DNA of 64,000 nt from Longispora albida DSM 44784 (GTDB taxonomy: Bacteria; Actinomycetota; Actinomycetes; Mycobacteriales; Micromonosporaceae), in assembly GCF_000379825.1 (NCBI RefSeq), contig NZ_KB903837.1:8762-72761 (forward strand), written 5' to 3'. Below the pieces are notes generated by a model, which worked only from the letters and a program-made list of their open reading frames with translations, did not search any database and was not told the origin of the DNA. A program made the position numbers and the translations under genes. This document shows, in pieces, positions 1-8,056 of this stretch. Numbering within the stretch: position 1 is the first letter of the stretch; every line of letters starts with the position of its first letter.

Positions 1-1766
1 ACCGCTCGGTGCGTGATGTGCCCGGCCCCGTAGACCTCGCTATCGTCGCCGTGCCGGCCGCGTCGGTGCCGCAGATCGTCGAGGACTGCGCGGCGGTCGG
101 CGTCCACGGGCTCGTGATCGTCTCCAGTGGATTCGCCGAGACCGGCGACCCGGAACGCGTCGAGGCCCAGCGCGAGATCGTCCGCGAGGCCCGGCTGCGC
201 GGCATGCGGATCATCGGCCCCAACTGCCTGGGCATCGCCAACACCGACCCGGCCGTGAAGCTCAACGCCACCCTCGCACCCGTGCTGCCGGAGCCGGGCC
301 GGGTCGGCTTCTTCTGCCAGTCCGGCGCGCTGGGTGTCGCGCTGCTCGCCGAGGCCGGGCGCAGGGGCCTGGGACTGTCCAGCTTCGTCTCCGCCGGTAA
401 CCGCGCCGACGTGTCCGGCAACGACCTTCTCCAGTACTGGCATGCCGACGCCGGCACCGACGTCGTCCTCCTGTACCTGGAGACCTTCGGTAACCCGAGG
501 AAGTTCGCGCGCCTGGCCCGCAGCATGGGCCGGGACAAGCCGATCGTGGCCGTCGCCGCCCGGCGCAGCGACTCGGGGCCGGACGAGCGCGGCGTCGAGG
601 CACTGTTCGCCCAGTCCGGCGTGATCCGGGTCGACACGGTGGCCGAGCTGTTCGACACCGGCCTGCTGCTGGCCCGGCAGCCGCTCCCGGCCGGGCCGGG
701 CGTGGCGATCGTCGGCAACAGCGCGGCCCTCGGCCTCGTCGCCGAGCAGGCGTGCGCGCAGGCGGGCCTGACCGTCGCCCCCGGGTGCCCGGCGGAGACG
801 GCCGAGCTGGTCAAGGCGATCCGGGCCGCGAACGCCGACCCGGCCGTCGACGCGCTGATCGGCGTGTTCGTGCCGCCGGTCGTGGGGACGGCTGCCGAGT
901 ACGCCAGCATTCTCAGCGAGGAGGCCGACGGCAAGCCGATCGTCGCGGCGTTCGTGGCCGAGGGCGTGCTCGACCACCATGCCGAGGGCGTCGTCCCGCA
1001 CTACCAGTCGGTGGAGGCCGCAGTCGCGGCGCTGGGCCGGGTCGCCCGGTACGCGGACTGGCGGCGGACACCGGCGAGCCCGCCCTCCGGGGTGGACGTG
1101 GACGGGAGCGGGGCGCCGGGGGACCTGCTCAGCCAGTACAAAATCAGGGTTTTGCCAGCCCGCACGGCCCGGGGTGGCGCAGCGGTGCTGGCGGCGGCGA
1201 AGGACCTGGGCTATCCGGTCGCGGTGAAGATCGCGTCCGCGGAGCTGCGGCACCGCCTGGATCTGGGTGCTGTCCGGCTGAATCTCGCGACGTCGGCCGA
1301 GGTGTCGCGTGCCGTCGCCGAGCTGGCGGAGCGCTTCGGCCCCGCGGAGCCGCTGATCGTGCAGCCGATGGCCCTGCCGGGCGTGGCGGTGGTGGTGGAG
1401 GTGGCCGAGGACCCGTCGTTCGGGCCGATCGTCGGCTTTGGACTGGCCGGGCTCGCGACAGAGCTCCTCGGCGACCGAGCCTGGCGGGCCGTCCCGCTGT
1501 CGAGGGCCGACGCCGAGCAGCTGATCCGGGCACCGCTGGCCTCGCCGCTGCTGTTCGGCCACGCCGGAGGCACGCCCGTCGACCTCGAAGCCCTCACCGA
1601 CCTGCTCGTCCGGGTCGGCCAGCTCGCCGACGCCACCCCGGAACTCCGCCGCCTCGAACTCAACCCGGTGATCGTCGGCGCGTCGGGAGTCGTGGCCCTG
1701 CACGCGGCTGTCCAGCTGGGCACGGCCGAGCCGCGCGGCGACACCGGGCCGCGCCGGATGGGCTGA
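1..1766 (+). CDS. Acyl-CoA synthetase (ADP-forming) family protein, 5'-truncated by window edge
   Basis: The reading frame is already open at the left edge, so the N-terminus lies outside the window. The visible part has the end of the CoA-binding Rossmann domain, a succinyl-CoA-ligase-like flavodoxin domain (CQSGALGVALL, then a second module from about GVAIVGNSAALG), and a C-terminal ATP-grasp domain starting near GDLLSQYKIRVLPA and ending with the RRLELNPVIV signature. The family forms acyl-CoA with ADP release. In actinomycetes such proteins often carry an N-terminal GNAT domain and act as protein acyltransferases (Pat type). Whether that domain is present here cannot be seen. An AT-rich palindrome lies at the domain junction (1137-1154). 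Confidence 0.85.
   Translation, partial: RSVRDVPGPVDLAIVAVPAASVPQIVEDCAAVGVHGLVIVSSGFAETGDPERVEAQREIVREARLRGMRIIGPNCLGIANTDPAVKLNATLAPVLPEPGRVGFFCQSGALGVALLAEAGRRGLGLSSFVSAGNRADVSGNDLLQYWHADAGTDVVLLYLETFGNPRKFARLARSMGRDKPIVAVAARRSDSGPDERGVEALFAQSGVIRVDTVAELFDTGLLLARQPLPAGPGVAIVGNSAALGLVAEQACAQAGLTVAPGCPAETAELVKAIRAANADPAVDALIGVFVPPVVGTAAEYASILSEEADGKPIVAAFVAEGVLDHHAEGVVPHYQSVEAAVAALGRVARYADWRRTPASPPSGVDVDGSGAPGDLLSQYKIRVLPARTARGGAAVLAAAKDLGYPVAVKIASAELRHRLDLGAVRLNLATSAEVSRAVAELAERFGPAEPLIVQPMALPGVAVVVEVAEDPSFGPIVGFGLAGLATELLGDRAWRAVPLSRADAEQLIRAPLASPLLFGHAGGTPVDLEALTDLLVRVGQLADATPELRRLELNPVIVGASGVVALHAAVQLGTAEPRGDTGPRRMG
1137..1154. repeat. AT-rich short palindrome, copy inside a coding region
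   Basis: TACAAAATCAGGGTTTTG matches the intergenic copy at 35977-35994 at 17 of 18 positions. It is read in frame as YKIRVL at the hinge between the CoA-ligase and ATP-grasp domains, and its base composition is very unlike the surrounding 70% GC coding DNA. Confidence 0.5.
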
Positions 1767-1823
1767 CGTTCCCCTGATCTTCCGGGGCAGACACGCTGGC
1801 CAGGCTCGTGCTGTCCTGGTGGC

Positions 1824-2759
1824 ATGGGGTTCTGGAGCAGGCGGCGGATGCCGGAGCTGGAGATGTACGGGCTGACCTGGCGCAGGCTCACCCCTGCCGA
1901 CGAGGCGGCCGCCGAGGCGCTCGTCGAGCGTTGCCACGCGGCCGACGCCGGCCCGTCGGCGGTGTCCACGTTCGGGGCGCACCGCTTCGGCAGCAAACAT
2001 TGTGCCGCGATCGGCGGCTTCGTCGGCGAACAGCTGGTGGCGGCGGTGACTGTGGTGCCTGCGGCGTCCTACCAGCCGGTCATCGGGTACGTCGATCCCG
2101 GTTACCGTGGCCGGGGCCTGGGCGGGGCCGTGCTGGACTGGGGCTTGCGGGAGGCCGGTGGGGCCTCGGAGATCCAGACGCGAGTGCTCACACCCGGCGC
2201 GCAGGCGCTGTTCGAGAGCCGTGGATTCGCGCTGACCACGGCCGAGGACACGATGACGCTCACGCTGACCAGGTCCGCGCCGATGGCCGCGCCGGAACTG
2301 CCCGCCGGGTTCACGCTCAGGCGATGGCGCGACGGGACGGCCAGTGAGTTCTGGATGGCGCACACCACGATCTTCACCGGGGATGACAGCGCGGCGGCCT
2401 CGGAAGTGTGGAAGGGCTGGGAACTCGTCCTGTCCCGCACCTATGAGGACGAGATCCACTCCTCGCTGCTCGCCTATGCCCCCGACGGCACCCCGGCCGC
2501 CATCGTCCTGGCATACGAAGGCACGATCTACCAGGCCGCAACCGCTGCCCAGTGGCGGCGGCGCGGCCTAGGCCGGGCGCTCGTCCTCGGCGCGTCAGCG
2601 CACTATCAGGCCGAAGTGGACGCCCAGTATCCCGAAGACACGGACGACACGCTCGTCGATGTCACGTTCGACGCGCTGGTCGCCGGGTCCACAGCCTTCT
2701 TCGAACGGCTCGGGTTCCGTCACACGGCCCGCGAGGCATCCTTCCGGCCCGGGCGGTAA
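1824..2759 (+). CDS. Tandem GNAT-domain acetyltransferase
   Basis: The 311 residue product has two GNAT folds, as in mycothiol-synthase-like proteins. The first half carries the acetyl-CoA loop in VDPGYRGRGLGGAVLDWGL (about residues 92-110). The second carries QWRRRGLGRALVLGA (about 238-252). Members transfer acetyl from acetyl-CoA to amines, and the substrate cannot be told. An internal ATG at 1848 (MPELEMYGL) is a possible alternative start, since the first eight residues are basic and poorly family-like. It lies 57 bp after the acyl-CoA synthetase gene on the same strand, so co-transcription is possible. An AT-rich palindrome follows its stop codon. Confidence 0.8.
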   Translation: MGFWSRRRMPELEMYGLTWRRLTPADEAAAEALVERCHAADAGPSAVSTFGAHRFGSKHCAAIGGFVGEQLVAAVTVVPAASYQPVIGYVDPGYRGRGLGGAVLDWGLREAGGASEIQTRVLTPGAQALFESRGFALTTAEDTMTLTLTRSAPMAAPELPAGFTLRRWRDGTASEFWMAHTTIFTGDDSAAASEVWKGWELVLSRTYEDEIHSSLLAYAPDGTPAAIVLAYEGTIYQAATAAQWRRRGLGRALVLGASAHYQAEVDAQYPEDTDDTLVDVTFDALVAGSTAFFERLGFRHTAREASFRPGR

Positions 2760-2783
2760 CCGGGTCTCGCCGTGCTGCGCCGA

Positions 2784-2799
2784 TAAGATCAAGTTCTTA
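2784..2799. repeat. AT-rich short palindrome
   Basis: TAAGATCAAGTTCTTA is a 16-bp inverted repeat (TAAGA...TCTTA) between the acetyltransferase and winged-helix genes. It shares the AAGATCAAG core with the copies near 9002 and 35228. Confidence 0.5.
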
Positions 2800-2841
2800 G
2801 GCGTACCGGCTCCGGGCCGCCCCGACCCGGACGGAGAAAGC

Positions 2842-3981
2842 GTGGCCCTCAGCGCCCGGCAGCTCAACCGCGCCACCCTCGACCGGCAGCTGCTCCTGCG
2901 CCGCGCGGCCCTGCCAGCCGCCGAGGCCGTCCGTACCCTGGCGGCCCTCCAGGCCCAGGAGCCGGCCTCGCCGTACCTGGCCCTCTGGAACCGCCTCGCG
3001 GACTTCGACCCCGCTGAGCTCACAGCGGCCTTCGCGAACCGGGAAGTCGTCAAGGCGACCCTGATGCGCGTCACGCTGCACGCCGTCCACGCCAGCGACT
3101 ACCCGTACTTCCACGCGGCGATGCTGCCGGCCCTGCGCGCCCCGCGCCTGAGTGACAAGCGGTTCACGGTCAGCGGACTGTCCACTCTGGAAGCCGACGC
3201 GCTGCTGCCGGACCTCGCGGACTTCACGCGCTCGCAGCCCCGTACCAACGCTGACGTCGAGGCGATGCTGGCCGGGCGGCTGGGCGGGCACCGGGAAGGG
3301 CTGTGGTGGGCGCTGCGGACCTACGCCGCCCTGCACCACGCGCCGACCGGCGGCCCCTGGTCGTTCCAGAAGTCACCGTCCTATCTGGCCGCTCCGGGCT
3401 CGCCGCCCCCGTCTCCGTCGGCGGGCGAAGGTGTCCAGCGCCTGATCCTCCGGTACCTGGCGGCCTTCGGCCCAGCACTGCCCGCCGACATCGCGCAGTT
3501 CACGCTGCTGAAACGCACCGTCGTCCGCGAGGCGCTCACCTCACTCGGATCCCGGGTCACCGGCGTGGCCGGCCCGGGCGGCTCGACGCTCTACGACATC
3601 CCCGGCGGCGAGTACCCGGCCGGCGACACCCCGGCGCCGCCCCGCCTGCTGCCGATGTGGGACAGCACCCTGCTCGCGTACGACGACCGGAGCCGGATCC
3701 TCCCGCCCGAGTACCGCGCGACGGTCATCCGGCGCAACGGCGACGTCCTGCCGGCCCTGCTCGTCGACGGCTACGTGGCCGGCGTCTGGCGCCTCGTCGA
3801 CGAGGGCATCGAGGCCACCGCGTTTCACCAGCTGAGCCGCGAACAGTGGGACGGCCTGGCCACCGAGGCCGCCACCCTCCGCGGCTTCCTCGCCGACCGC
3901 GACCCGGCCGTGTACCGGTACTACCACCACTGGTGGCGCAAAGGCCTGCCCGGCGCGGATGTCCGCATCGTCGGCGGATGA
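2842..3981 (+). CDS. Winged-helix DNA-binding protein of the AlkZ/AlkX (HTH_42) superfamily
   Basis: The chosen GTG start follows GGAGAAAGC. The 379 residue product begins with the family pattern LNRATLDRQLLLRR and then LAALQAQEPASPYLALW. The QAQ in this segment corresponds to the Q-x-Q/Q-x-D catalytic motif of AlkZ and YcaQ, glycosylases that release alkylated bases and unhook interstrand crosslinks. The C-terminal part (LLPMWDSTLLAYDDRSRILPPEYR) is also typical. A paralogue lies at 58194-59279. A DNA repair role is inferred from family only; many actinobacterial members are uncharacterised. It stands alone here, flanked by an AT-rich palindrome upstream and the DUF5994 genes downstream. Confidence 0.85.
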   Translation: MALSARQLNRATLDRQLLLRRAALPAAEAVRTLAALQAQEPASPYLALWNRLADFDPAELTAAFANREVVKATLMRVTLHAVHASDYPYFHAAMLPALRAPRLSDKRFTVSGLSTLEADALLPDLADFTRSQPRTNADVEAMLAGRLGGHREGLWWALRTYAALHHAPTGGPWSFQKSPSYLAAPGSPPPSPSAGEGVQRLILRYLAAFGPALPADIAQFTLLKRTVVREALTSLGSRVTGVAGPGGSTLYDIPGGEYPAGDTPAPPRLLPMWDSTLLAYDDRSRILPPEYRATVIRRNGDVLPALLVDGYVAGVWRLVDEGIEATAFHQLSREQWDGLATEAATLRGFLADRDPAVYRYYHHWWRKGLPGADVRIVGG

Positions 3982-4074
3982 TGCGCACAAGTGGCTCGGC
4001 GACTGGGCGCTGGTAGCCGGGTGAGAACCGGGCAGGCTGCGCCAGCCGTGCAGTTCGGGTGTTCCGTGCGTTCT

Positions 4075-4117
4075 GGGTATTCTCCGGAATAGGAGTACGA
4101 TGGGAATATCCGGGTAA
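4075..4117 (+). promoter_or_regulatory. Possible stress-sigma promoter motifs upstream of the DUF5994 genes
   Basis: Two GGGTA(T/A) hexamers (4075-4080 and 4112-4117) lie in the AT-richer leader before the first DUF5994 gene. GGGTA(T/C) is the -10 of SigB/SigF-type promoters in streptomycetes. I see no convincing GTTT-type -35 at the right distance, so this is weak. Confidence 0.2.
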
Positions 4118-4164
4118 GGACATCCCACCTTGAGGTGCCAACAGGCCGGCTCGAGCTGGGGGCC

Positions 4165-4788
4165 ATGATGCCCACCCTGTCACCCGGATTCCGCACTACG
4201 CCCCGTGATCTGACGCCCCGTGACCTGCTGCCAGCGACGCAGGCGGCGCGCCCCGTTCTCCGGCTCCGGATACGCGCCACGGCTGCCCACGGCTGTTTTC
4301 TCGATGGCTGCTGGTGGCCGTGGTCGAGTGATCCCGCAGCCGAGGTACCAAGGCTCGTCGTGCTCCTCGACGTCCTGCGGGGACCCGTCACCAGCCTGAA
4401 TCTCGGTTCGGGGGGCTGGGAGACGCACCCGGCTCAGGTCCGCGTCCGCGGGCGGGTGATCCCGCTGCGCTTCTTCGCCACCCAGCCGACGGAGCTGATC
4501 ACCGCCTTCTGTGGCTCCGGTGAACGCATCGACCTCGTCGTCGTGGCTCCCGGCGCGGGGAAGGCCAGTGGCGCGGCGGCTATGGCGATAGCGGCCACCG
4601 GCAACCATGTCACCACCCCGTTCATTCCTGGCGCCCGTGTCCCGCCGCCCCGGTCCTGGACACGCGGCCTGCCGCCTGCCCGGGTCCCTGTGGCAGCCGG
4701 GGCAGGGCCCCAGGCTGCCGCCACCACCATCACCACCGTCCTCCAGGCTTCCGGCGAAGCGGCCGGAACCGCCGGGACGGTTCAGTGA
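4165..4788 (+). CDS. DUF5994 family protein
   Basis: The product is 207 residues from the ATG at 4165; an in-frame GTG at 4135 is an alternative start. The conserved core runs from LRLRIRATAAHGCFLDGCWWPWS through VTSLNLGSGGWETHP to VIPLRFFATQPTELITAFCGSGERIDLVVVAP, matching DUF5994, an actinobacterial family of unknown function often found in small stress-associated clusters. The C-terminal 60 residues are Ala/Pro/Thr-rich and look disordered. The second DUF5994 gene follows 15 bp later in the same direction. No catalytic motif is visible. Confidence 0.8.
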   Translation: MMPTLSPGFRTTPRDLTPRDLLPATQAARPVLRLRIRATAAHGCFLDGCWWPWSSDPAAEVPRLVVLLDVLRGPVTSLNLGSGGWETHPAQVRVRGRVIPLRFFATQPTELITAFCGSGERIDLVVVAPGAGKASGAAAMAIAATGNHVTTPFIPGARVPPPRSWTRGLPPARVPVAAGAGPQAAATTITTVLQASGEAAGTAGTVQ

Positions 4789-4803
4789 GGAAAGAAGCCG
4801 ATC

Positions 4804-5301
4804 ATGACTAGCACGATTCCCGAGACGGCACCCCGGCTGCGCCTGCAGTCAGCGCTGCCCTCGCCTGTTCTGCTGGACGGCGGCTGGTGGCCACGGTCAG
4901 CCAGCCCCGAGCAGGAACTCCCCGGCCTGGTACGGGCCCTCACCACCCGCTACGGCCCGATCACCTACCTGATCCTCGCCGCGGCGCGCTGGAGTGGCCA
5001 GCCCCGGAACATCGACGTCGACGGCCGCCGGGTCCGTCTCGGCTACTTCACGTCCCAGCCTGCCGAGCTCCTCACCGCCATCTACGGGCGTGACAAGAGG
5101 GTCGACCTGCTCATCGTCCCGCCAGCCAGTAGCGAGCGGGACGCCGGCAATGCCATGAACACCGCAGCCAGCCCCGGCAACCACATCCAGGCCGCCGACA
5201 TCCTCAGCGCCCTCTCCGCCCGGCGGAACGATGCCGCCTCGGCCCGGGAGAACACCTGGGAAACCGAAGGCGGCCATCTCAGAGACGAGCGAGCATCATG
5301 A
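4804..5301 (+). CDS. DUF5994 family protein, second copy
   Basis: The ATG follows GGAAAGAAGCC in a short gap after the first copy. The 165 residue product repeats the same pattern: PRLRLQSALPSPVLLDGGWWPRS, then TYLILAAARWSGQP, then VRLGYFTSQPAELLTAIYGRDKRVDLLIVPP. It lacks the long low-complexity tail of its neighbour. The pair is probably a tandem duplication that has diverged. Its stop codon overlaps the start of the next small ORF (ATGA), which suggests translational coupling. Function is unknown. Confidence 0.8.
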   Translation: MTSTIPETAPRLRLQSALPSPVLLDGGWWPRSASPEQELPGLVRALTTRYGPITYLILAAARWSGQPRNIDVDGRRVRLGYFTSQPAELLTAIYGRDKRVDLLIVPPASSERDAGNAMNTAASPGNHIQAADILSALSARRNDAASARENTWETEGGHLRDERAS

Positions 5302-5534
5302 CCACACCCGCCCCAGCCGTCCCCGTACGGCACTATCGACGCCGCCGCCCGTGGACCGTCGCCGCCGTGGTCATCGCCTCCACGCTGGCTGCAGCCAGGC
5401 GCTCCTGGATCCCCCAGCCCGGTGCCGCCGGGCAGCCGGCCACACCCGCGCAGCCCGCAGGCTACGAACGTCGTAGCCCGGTGGGGTGGCGCAAGGCACG
5501 AGGCATGCCACCCCGCCACAAGCCCAAAGACTGA
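5298..5534 (+). CDS. Small basic hypothetical protein with one possible membrane segment
   Basis: It starts at an ATG overlapping the stop of the second DUF5994 gene (ATGA). The 78 residue product has a short hydrophobic stretch (WTVAAVVIASTLAAA, about residues 19-33) after an Arg-rich start, then a Pro/Ala and basic tail. I recognise no family. Coupling to the DUF5994 gene and the compact gap to the next gene are the reasons to accept it. Confidence 0.45.
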   Translation: MTTPAPAVPVRHYRRRRPWTVAAVVIASTLAAARRSWIPQPGAAGQPATPAQPAGYERRSPVGWRKARGMPPRHKPKD

Positions 5535-5543
5535 GGAACCCAG

Positions 5544-5870
5544 ATGAACTCGCCAGAGTCTGGCAGCTTCTCCCGTGACGACGAGGCCGCCTTCCGCGAC
5601 GAGGCGGCCCGCTGGCGGGACGAAGCCGCGCAAGCCCGCGACGACTCCGCCGACGCCCGTGACCGCGCCGCCGTCGACCGCGAAACATCGGACACCGAAA
5701 CATCGGACACCGCATCCCCAGGGCGACCCGAACCCGGCGGCCCCGGCGCGGCCGACCGGGTCGCCGCCGCCCAGGACCGGGCCGCCGCGCAGGCGGACCG
5801 TGCGGCAGCCGCCGAGGACCGCAGGAAAGCCGCCATCAGCCGAGCCCGCCGCAAACCACCATCCCGTTAG
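5544..5870 (+). CDS. Charged Ala/Asp/Arg-rich repeat protein, hypothetical
   Basis: The 108 residue product consists of heptad-like runs such as RDEAARWRDEAAQARDDSADARDRAAVDRE, a short ETSDTETSDT insert, and AADRVAAAQDRAAAQADRAAAAEDRR. It resembles the repetitive ARDR-type helical linkers seen in some actinobacterial diguanylate cyclases and ANTAR proteins, but no catalytic domain is attached. It is probably a coiled-coil or disordered helix. The frame is supported by an ATG 9 bp after the preceding ORF. It ends the DUF5994 cluster, tail-to-tail with the next acetyltransferase. Confidence 0.5.
   Translation: MNSPESGSFSRDDEAAFRDEAARWRDEAAQARDDSADARDRAAVDRETSDTETSDTASPGRPEPGGPGAADRVAAAQDRAAAQADRAAAAEDRRKAAISRARRKPPSR
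5681..5710 (+). repeat. Two perfect 15-bp tandem repeats in a coding region
   Basis: The unit CGAAACATCGGACAC occurs twice with no change and encodes ETSDT twice. Perfect identity, including the rare ACA codon, points to a recent slippage duplication. Confidence 0.8.
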
Positions 5871-5876
5871 CCCGGC

Positions 5877-6425
5877 TCACGTCACCGCGTCGTCGGCCAG
5901 GCGGGCGTGGAGTTCCACGTCGTACCGGGTGCCGCCGTAGCGGAGCTTCGCCCGTTCGAGGCCTTCGACGGCGAACCCGGCGGCGATGGCCACCCGGCAC
6001 GAGGCGGGATTGCCGGTCCGGTGGCCGAGTTCGAGCCGGTAGAGACCGAGATCGGTGAAGGCCCACGCGGCCACGGCCCGGGTGGCGGCGCTGGCCACGC
6101 CCAGCCCCTGGCTCGACTGCGTGGTCCAGTACGAGACCCAGCCGGTGTCGTGGGCCCGGTTGATGGAGGTGACGGCGACGTTGCCGATCGGCACGCCCGC
6201 CGGGCCGGTGACCGCCCACGCGTACCCGGTCGCGTCGTCCCAGGCGGCGCGCCGGGCGGCGATCCAGGCCAGCGCGGCCTCCCGGGTACTGATCGGTGTC
6301 CCGCCCGACTGGCGGAGCATCTCGGCCGGGGCGAAGGCCTCCAGCACGGCTCCGGCGTCCTCTTCGGACCAGCGGCGCAGCAGGAGCCCCGTGCCGGTCA
6401 GCAGCTCTTCTCGCACGCCGTCCAT
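5877..6425 (-). CDS. RimJ/RimL-type GNAT N-acetyltransferase
   Basis: The 182 residue product has the RimJ/RimL layout: LLLRRWSEEDAGAVLEAF at the start, WAVTGPAGVPIGNVAVTSIN, the acetyl-CoA loop QGLGVASAATRAVAAWAF (about residues 114-131), and LYRLELGHRTGNPASCRVAIAAGFAVEG with the Asn-Ser/Ala-Cys helix typical of the family. Such enzymes acetylate protein N-termini or small amines. It sits downstream of, and in the same direction as, the sigma factor gene but is separated from it by a strong terminator. It ends 6 bp from the convergent repeat-protein gene. Confidence 0.85.
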   Translation of the reverse strand: MDGVREELLTGTGLLLRRWSEEDAGAVLEAFAPAEMLRQSGGTPISTREAALAWIAARRAAWDDATGYAWAVTGPAGVPIGNVAVTSINRAHDTGWVSYWTTQSSQGLGVASAATRAVAAWAFTDLGLYRLELGHRTGNPASCRVAIAAGFAVEGLERAKLRYGGTRYDVELHARLADDAVT

Positions 6426-6462
6426 GCTCCGGGCCTCGTCAAGCGAAAACAGCCCCCGTCAA

Positions 6463-6507
6463 CAGCGCGACCGCCCGGCTCCACAGTGGAACCGGGCGGT
6501 CGCGCTG
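6463..6507 (-). terminator. Rho-independent-type terminator of the sigma factor gene
   Basis: A perfect 16-bp inverted repeat (6463-6478 with 6492-6507) lies directly after the sigma factor stop codon. The 13-nt loop itself contains the small palindrome TCCACAGTGGA. No U-tract is evident, as is common in actinomycetes. Confidence 0.75.
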
Positions 6508-6511
6508 ACGA

Positions 6512-7420
6512 TCAGGCGTAGGACATCAGCCGGTCGGCGCGCTCCGGCTGCCGGAGCTTCTTCAGCGTCTCCTGCTCGATCTGGCGGATCCGCTCGCGGG
6601 ACAGGCTGAACTCCTTGCCGACCTCCTCCAGCGTGCGCTGGCGGCCGTCGTCGAGGCCGTAGCGCAGCCGGATGACGGCCTGCTCCCGCTGGGAGAGCGT
6701 GGACAGCACGATCGCCATCTCCGAGCGCAGCTCCTGCTCGGCCGCCGACTCGGTCACCACCGGGGCCTGCACGGCCAGCAGGTCACCGAGGCAGCTCGCG
6801 CCGTCCTCGCCGACCGGCTGGTCGAGGCTTACCGGCTCGCGGTTGTACGACAGCAGCTCCAGCACGTTGTGCGTCTCGACCTCCAGCGCCACGGCCAGCT
6901 CCTGCATGCTCGGCTCGCGGCCCAGCTCCGTGGTCAGGGCGCGCTGGGTGCGGGTCAGCCGCGCCAGCTGCTCGACCATGTGCATGGGGATCCGGATCGT
7001 GCGGCCCTGGTCGGACAGTGCCCGGCTGAGTGCCTGGCGGATCCACCACGTGGCGTACGTCGAGAACTTGTAGCCCTTGGTGTAGTCGAACTTCTCCACG
7101 GCCCGGATCAGGCCGATGTTGCCTTCCTGGATCAGGTCGAGGAAGGCGAGGCCCTTGCCCGTGTACCGCTTGGCGATGCTCACCACGAGGCGCAGGTTGG
7201 CCTCCAGCAGCCGCTGCTTGGCGCGCTTGCCGTCGTTGGCGACGATGACCAGGTCGAAGTCCGTCTCGCCCCTGGTCAGCTTCTCCTCGGCGAACAGCCC
7301 GGCTTCGATGCTCTTGGCCAGTTCGACCTCTTCGACGGCAGTGAGCAGTTTGATCTTGCCAATGCCGTTCAGATAGGCCCGGACGAGGTCGCTCGTGGTC
7401 CCGGTCTGCGGCTCCATCAC
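6512..7420 (-). CDS. Primary-like (group 2) RNA polymerase sigma factor
   Basis: The 302 residue product contains regions 1.2 to 4.2. It begins with [30 protein letters not shown]. Core-binding region 2 reads [47 protein letters not shown], and region 4.2 reads [27 protein letters not shown]. It lacks the long Lys/Ala-rich N-terminal extension of the principal sigma at 22548-24095, so it is an alternative factor of the HrdA/C/D or mycobacterial SigB type, expected to read near-consensus promoters under stress or stationary phase. It is divergent from the BlaI-type regulator. Two ATG codons in tandem form the start, preceded by GGGGAGA. Confidence 0.9.
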   Translation of the reverse strand: MMEPQTGTTSDLVRAYLNGIGKIKLLTAVEEVELAKSIEAGLFAEEKLTRGETDFDLVIVANDGKRAKQRLLEANLRLVVSIAKRYTGKGLAFLDLIQEGNIGLIRAVEKFDYTKGYKFSTYATWWIRQALSRALSDQGRTIRIPMHMVEQLARLTRTQRALTTELGREPSMQELAVALEVETHNVLELLSYNREPVSLDQPVGEDGASCLGDLLAVQAPVVTESAAEQELRSEMAIVLSTLSQREQAVIRLRYGLDDGRQRTLEEVGKEFSLSRERIRQIEQETLKKLRQPERADRLMSYA

Positions 7421-7576
7421 GTGCTCGTCTCCCCGAAGTTGATGCCTGAAGGGTGGGTCCCGCGCTGCCGGCTGGGCCGGCGTCCGGCGGGATTACTTGA
7501 CTGTGGCCACAAGACTGGACCCTCGGGCGTGAAGTGGGGGTAAGGCCGGCCGGGAGGTGGCACGAATCCGGGAGCT

Positions 7577-7593
7577 TTCTACGAGTTGTAGAA
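7577..7593. promoter_or_regulatory. Candidate BlaI-type operator
   Basis: TTCTAC-GAGTT-GTAGAA is a perfect 6-bp inverted repeat with a 5-bp centre, 50 bp before the blaI-like gene. BlaI/MecI operators are dyads with TAC...GTA half-sites, so this is a likely autoregulatory site. Confidence 0.6.
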
Positions 7594-7642
7594 TCCCGGC
7601 GACGTGTCCTGTTGAGCGATGCACCCGAGGAGTTGTCTGCTG

Positions 7643-8011
7643 ATGGCCCGGCTCGGCGAACTCGAGCACTCCGTGATGGAGGTGCTCTGGTCGGCTGGTG
7701 GTCCCTGCACGGCCCGCGAGATCCTCGACGCGCTGCCCGGCCCGGAGCTGGCCGCGACCACGGTCCTCACCGTCCTGTCCCGGCTGGAACGCAAGGGCCT
7801 GGTCGGGCGGGACCGCGACGGCCGGGCCCACCGGTACCGTGCCGTGGCCGGCCGGGAGGACCACGTCGCCGCCCTGATGCGTGAGGCGCTCGACGGGGCC
7901 TCCGACCGGGGCGCTGCTCTCGCACGGTTCGCCGACCAGGTGGACCCGGACGACGCGGCGGCGCTCGCCTCGGCCCTCGCCGAGGCCGTCCGCCGCCGCT
8001 CGGTGCCGTAG
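7643..8011 (+). CDS. BlaI/MecI/CopY family transcriptional repressor
   Basis: The 122 residue product is a winged-helix protein: LGELEHSVMEVLWSAGGPCTAREILDALP, then TTVLTVLSRLERKGLVGRDRDGRAHRYRAV, the recognition helix and wing of the family. The C-terminal helices would dimerise. An in-frame ATG at 7619 is an alternative start; 7643 is chosen because MARLGELE is the usual family beginning and a GAGGAG lies upstream. The M56 peptidase follows 45 bp downstream, giving the classical repressor/sensor-peptidase pair. Repression would be relieved by proteolysis. An operator-like dyad lies upstream. Confidence 0.9.
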   Translation: MARLGELEHSVMEVLWSAGGPCTAREILDALPGPELAATTVLTVLSRLERKGLVGRDRDGRAHRYRAVAGREDHVAALMREALDGASDRGAALARFADQVDPDDAAALASALAEAVRRRSVP

Positions 8012-8056
8012 CCGCGAGAACGTAGTCATGACCACGAGAGACACGAGAGAGTCGCC

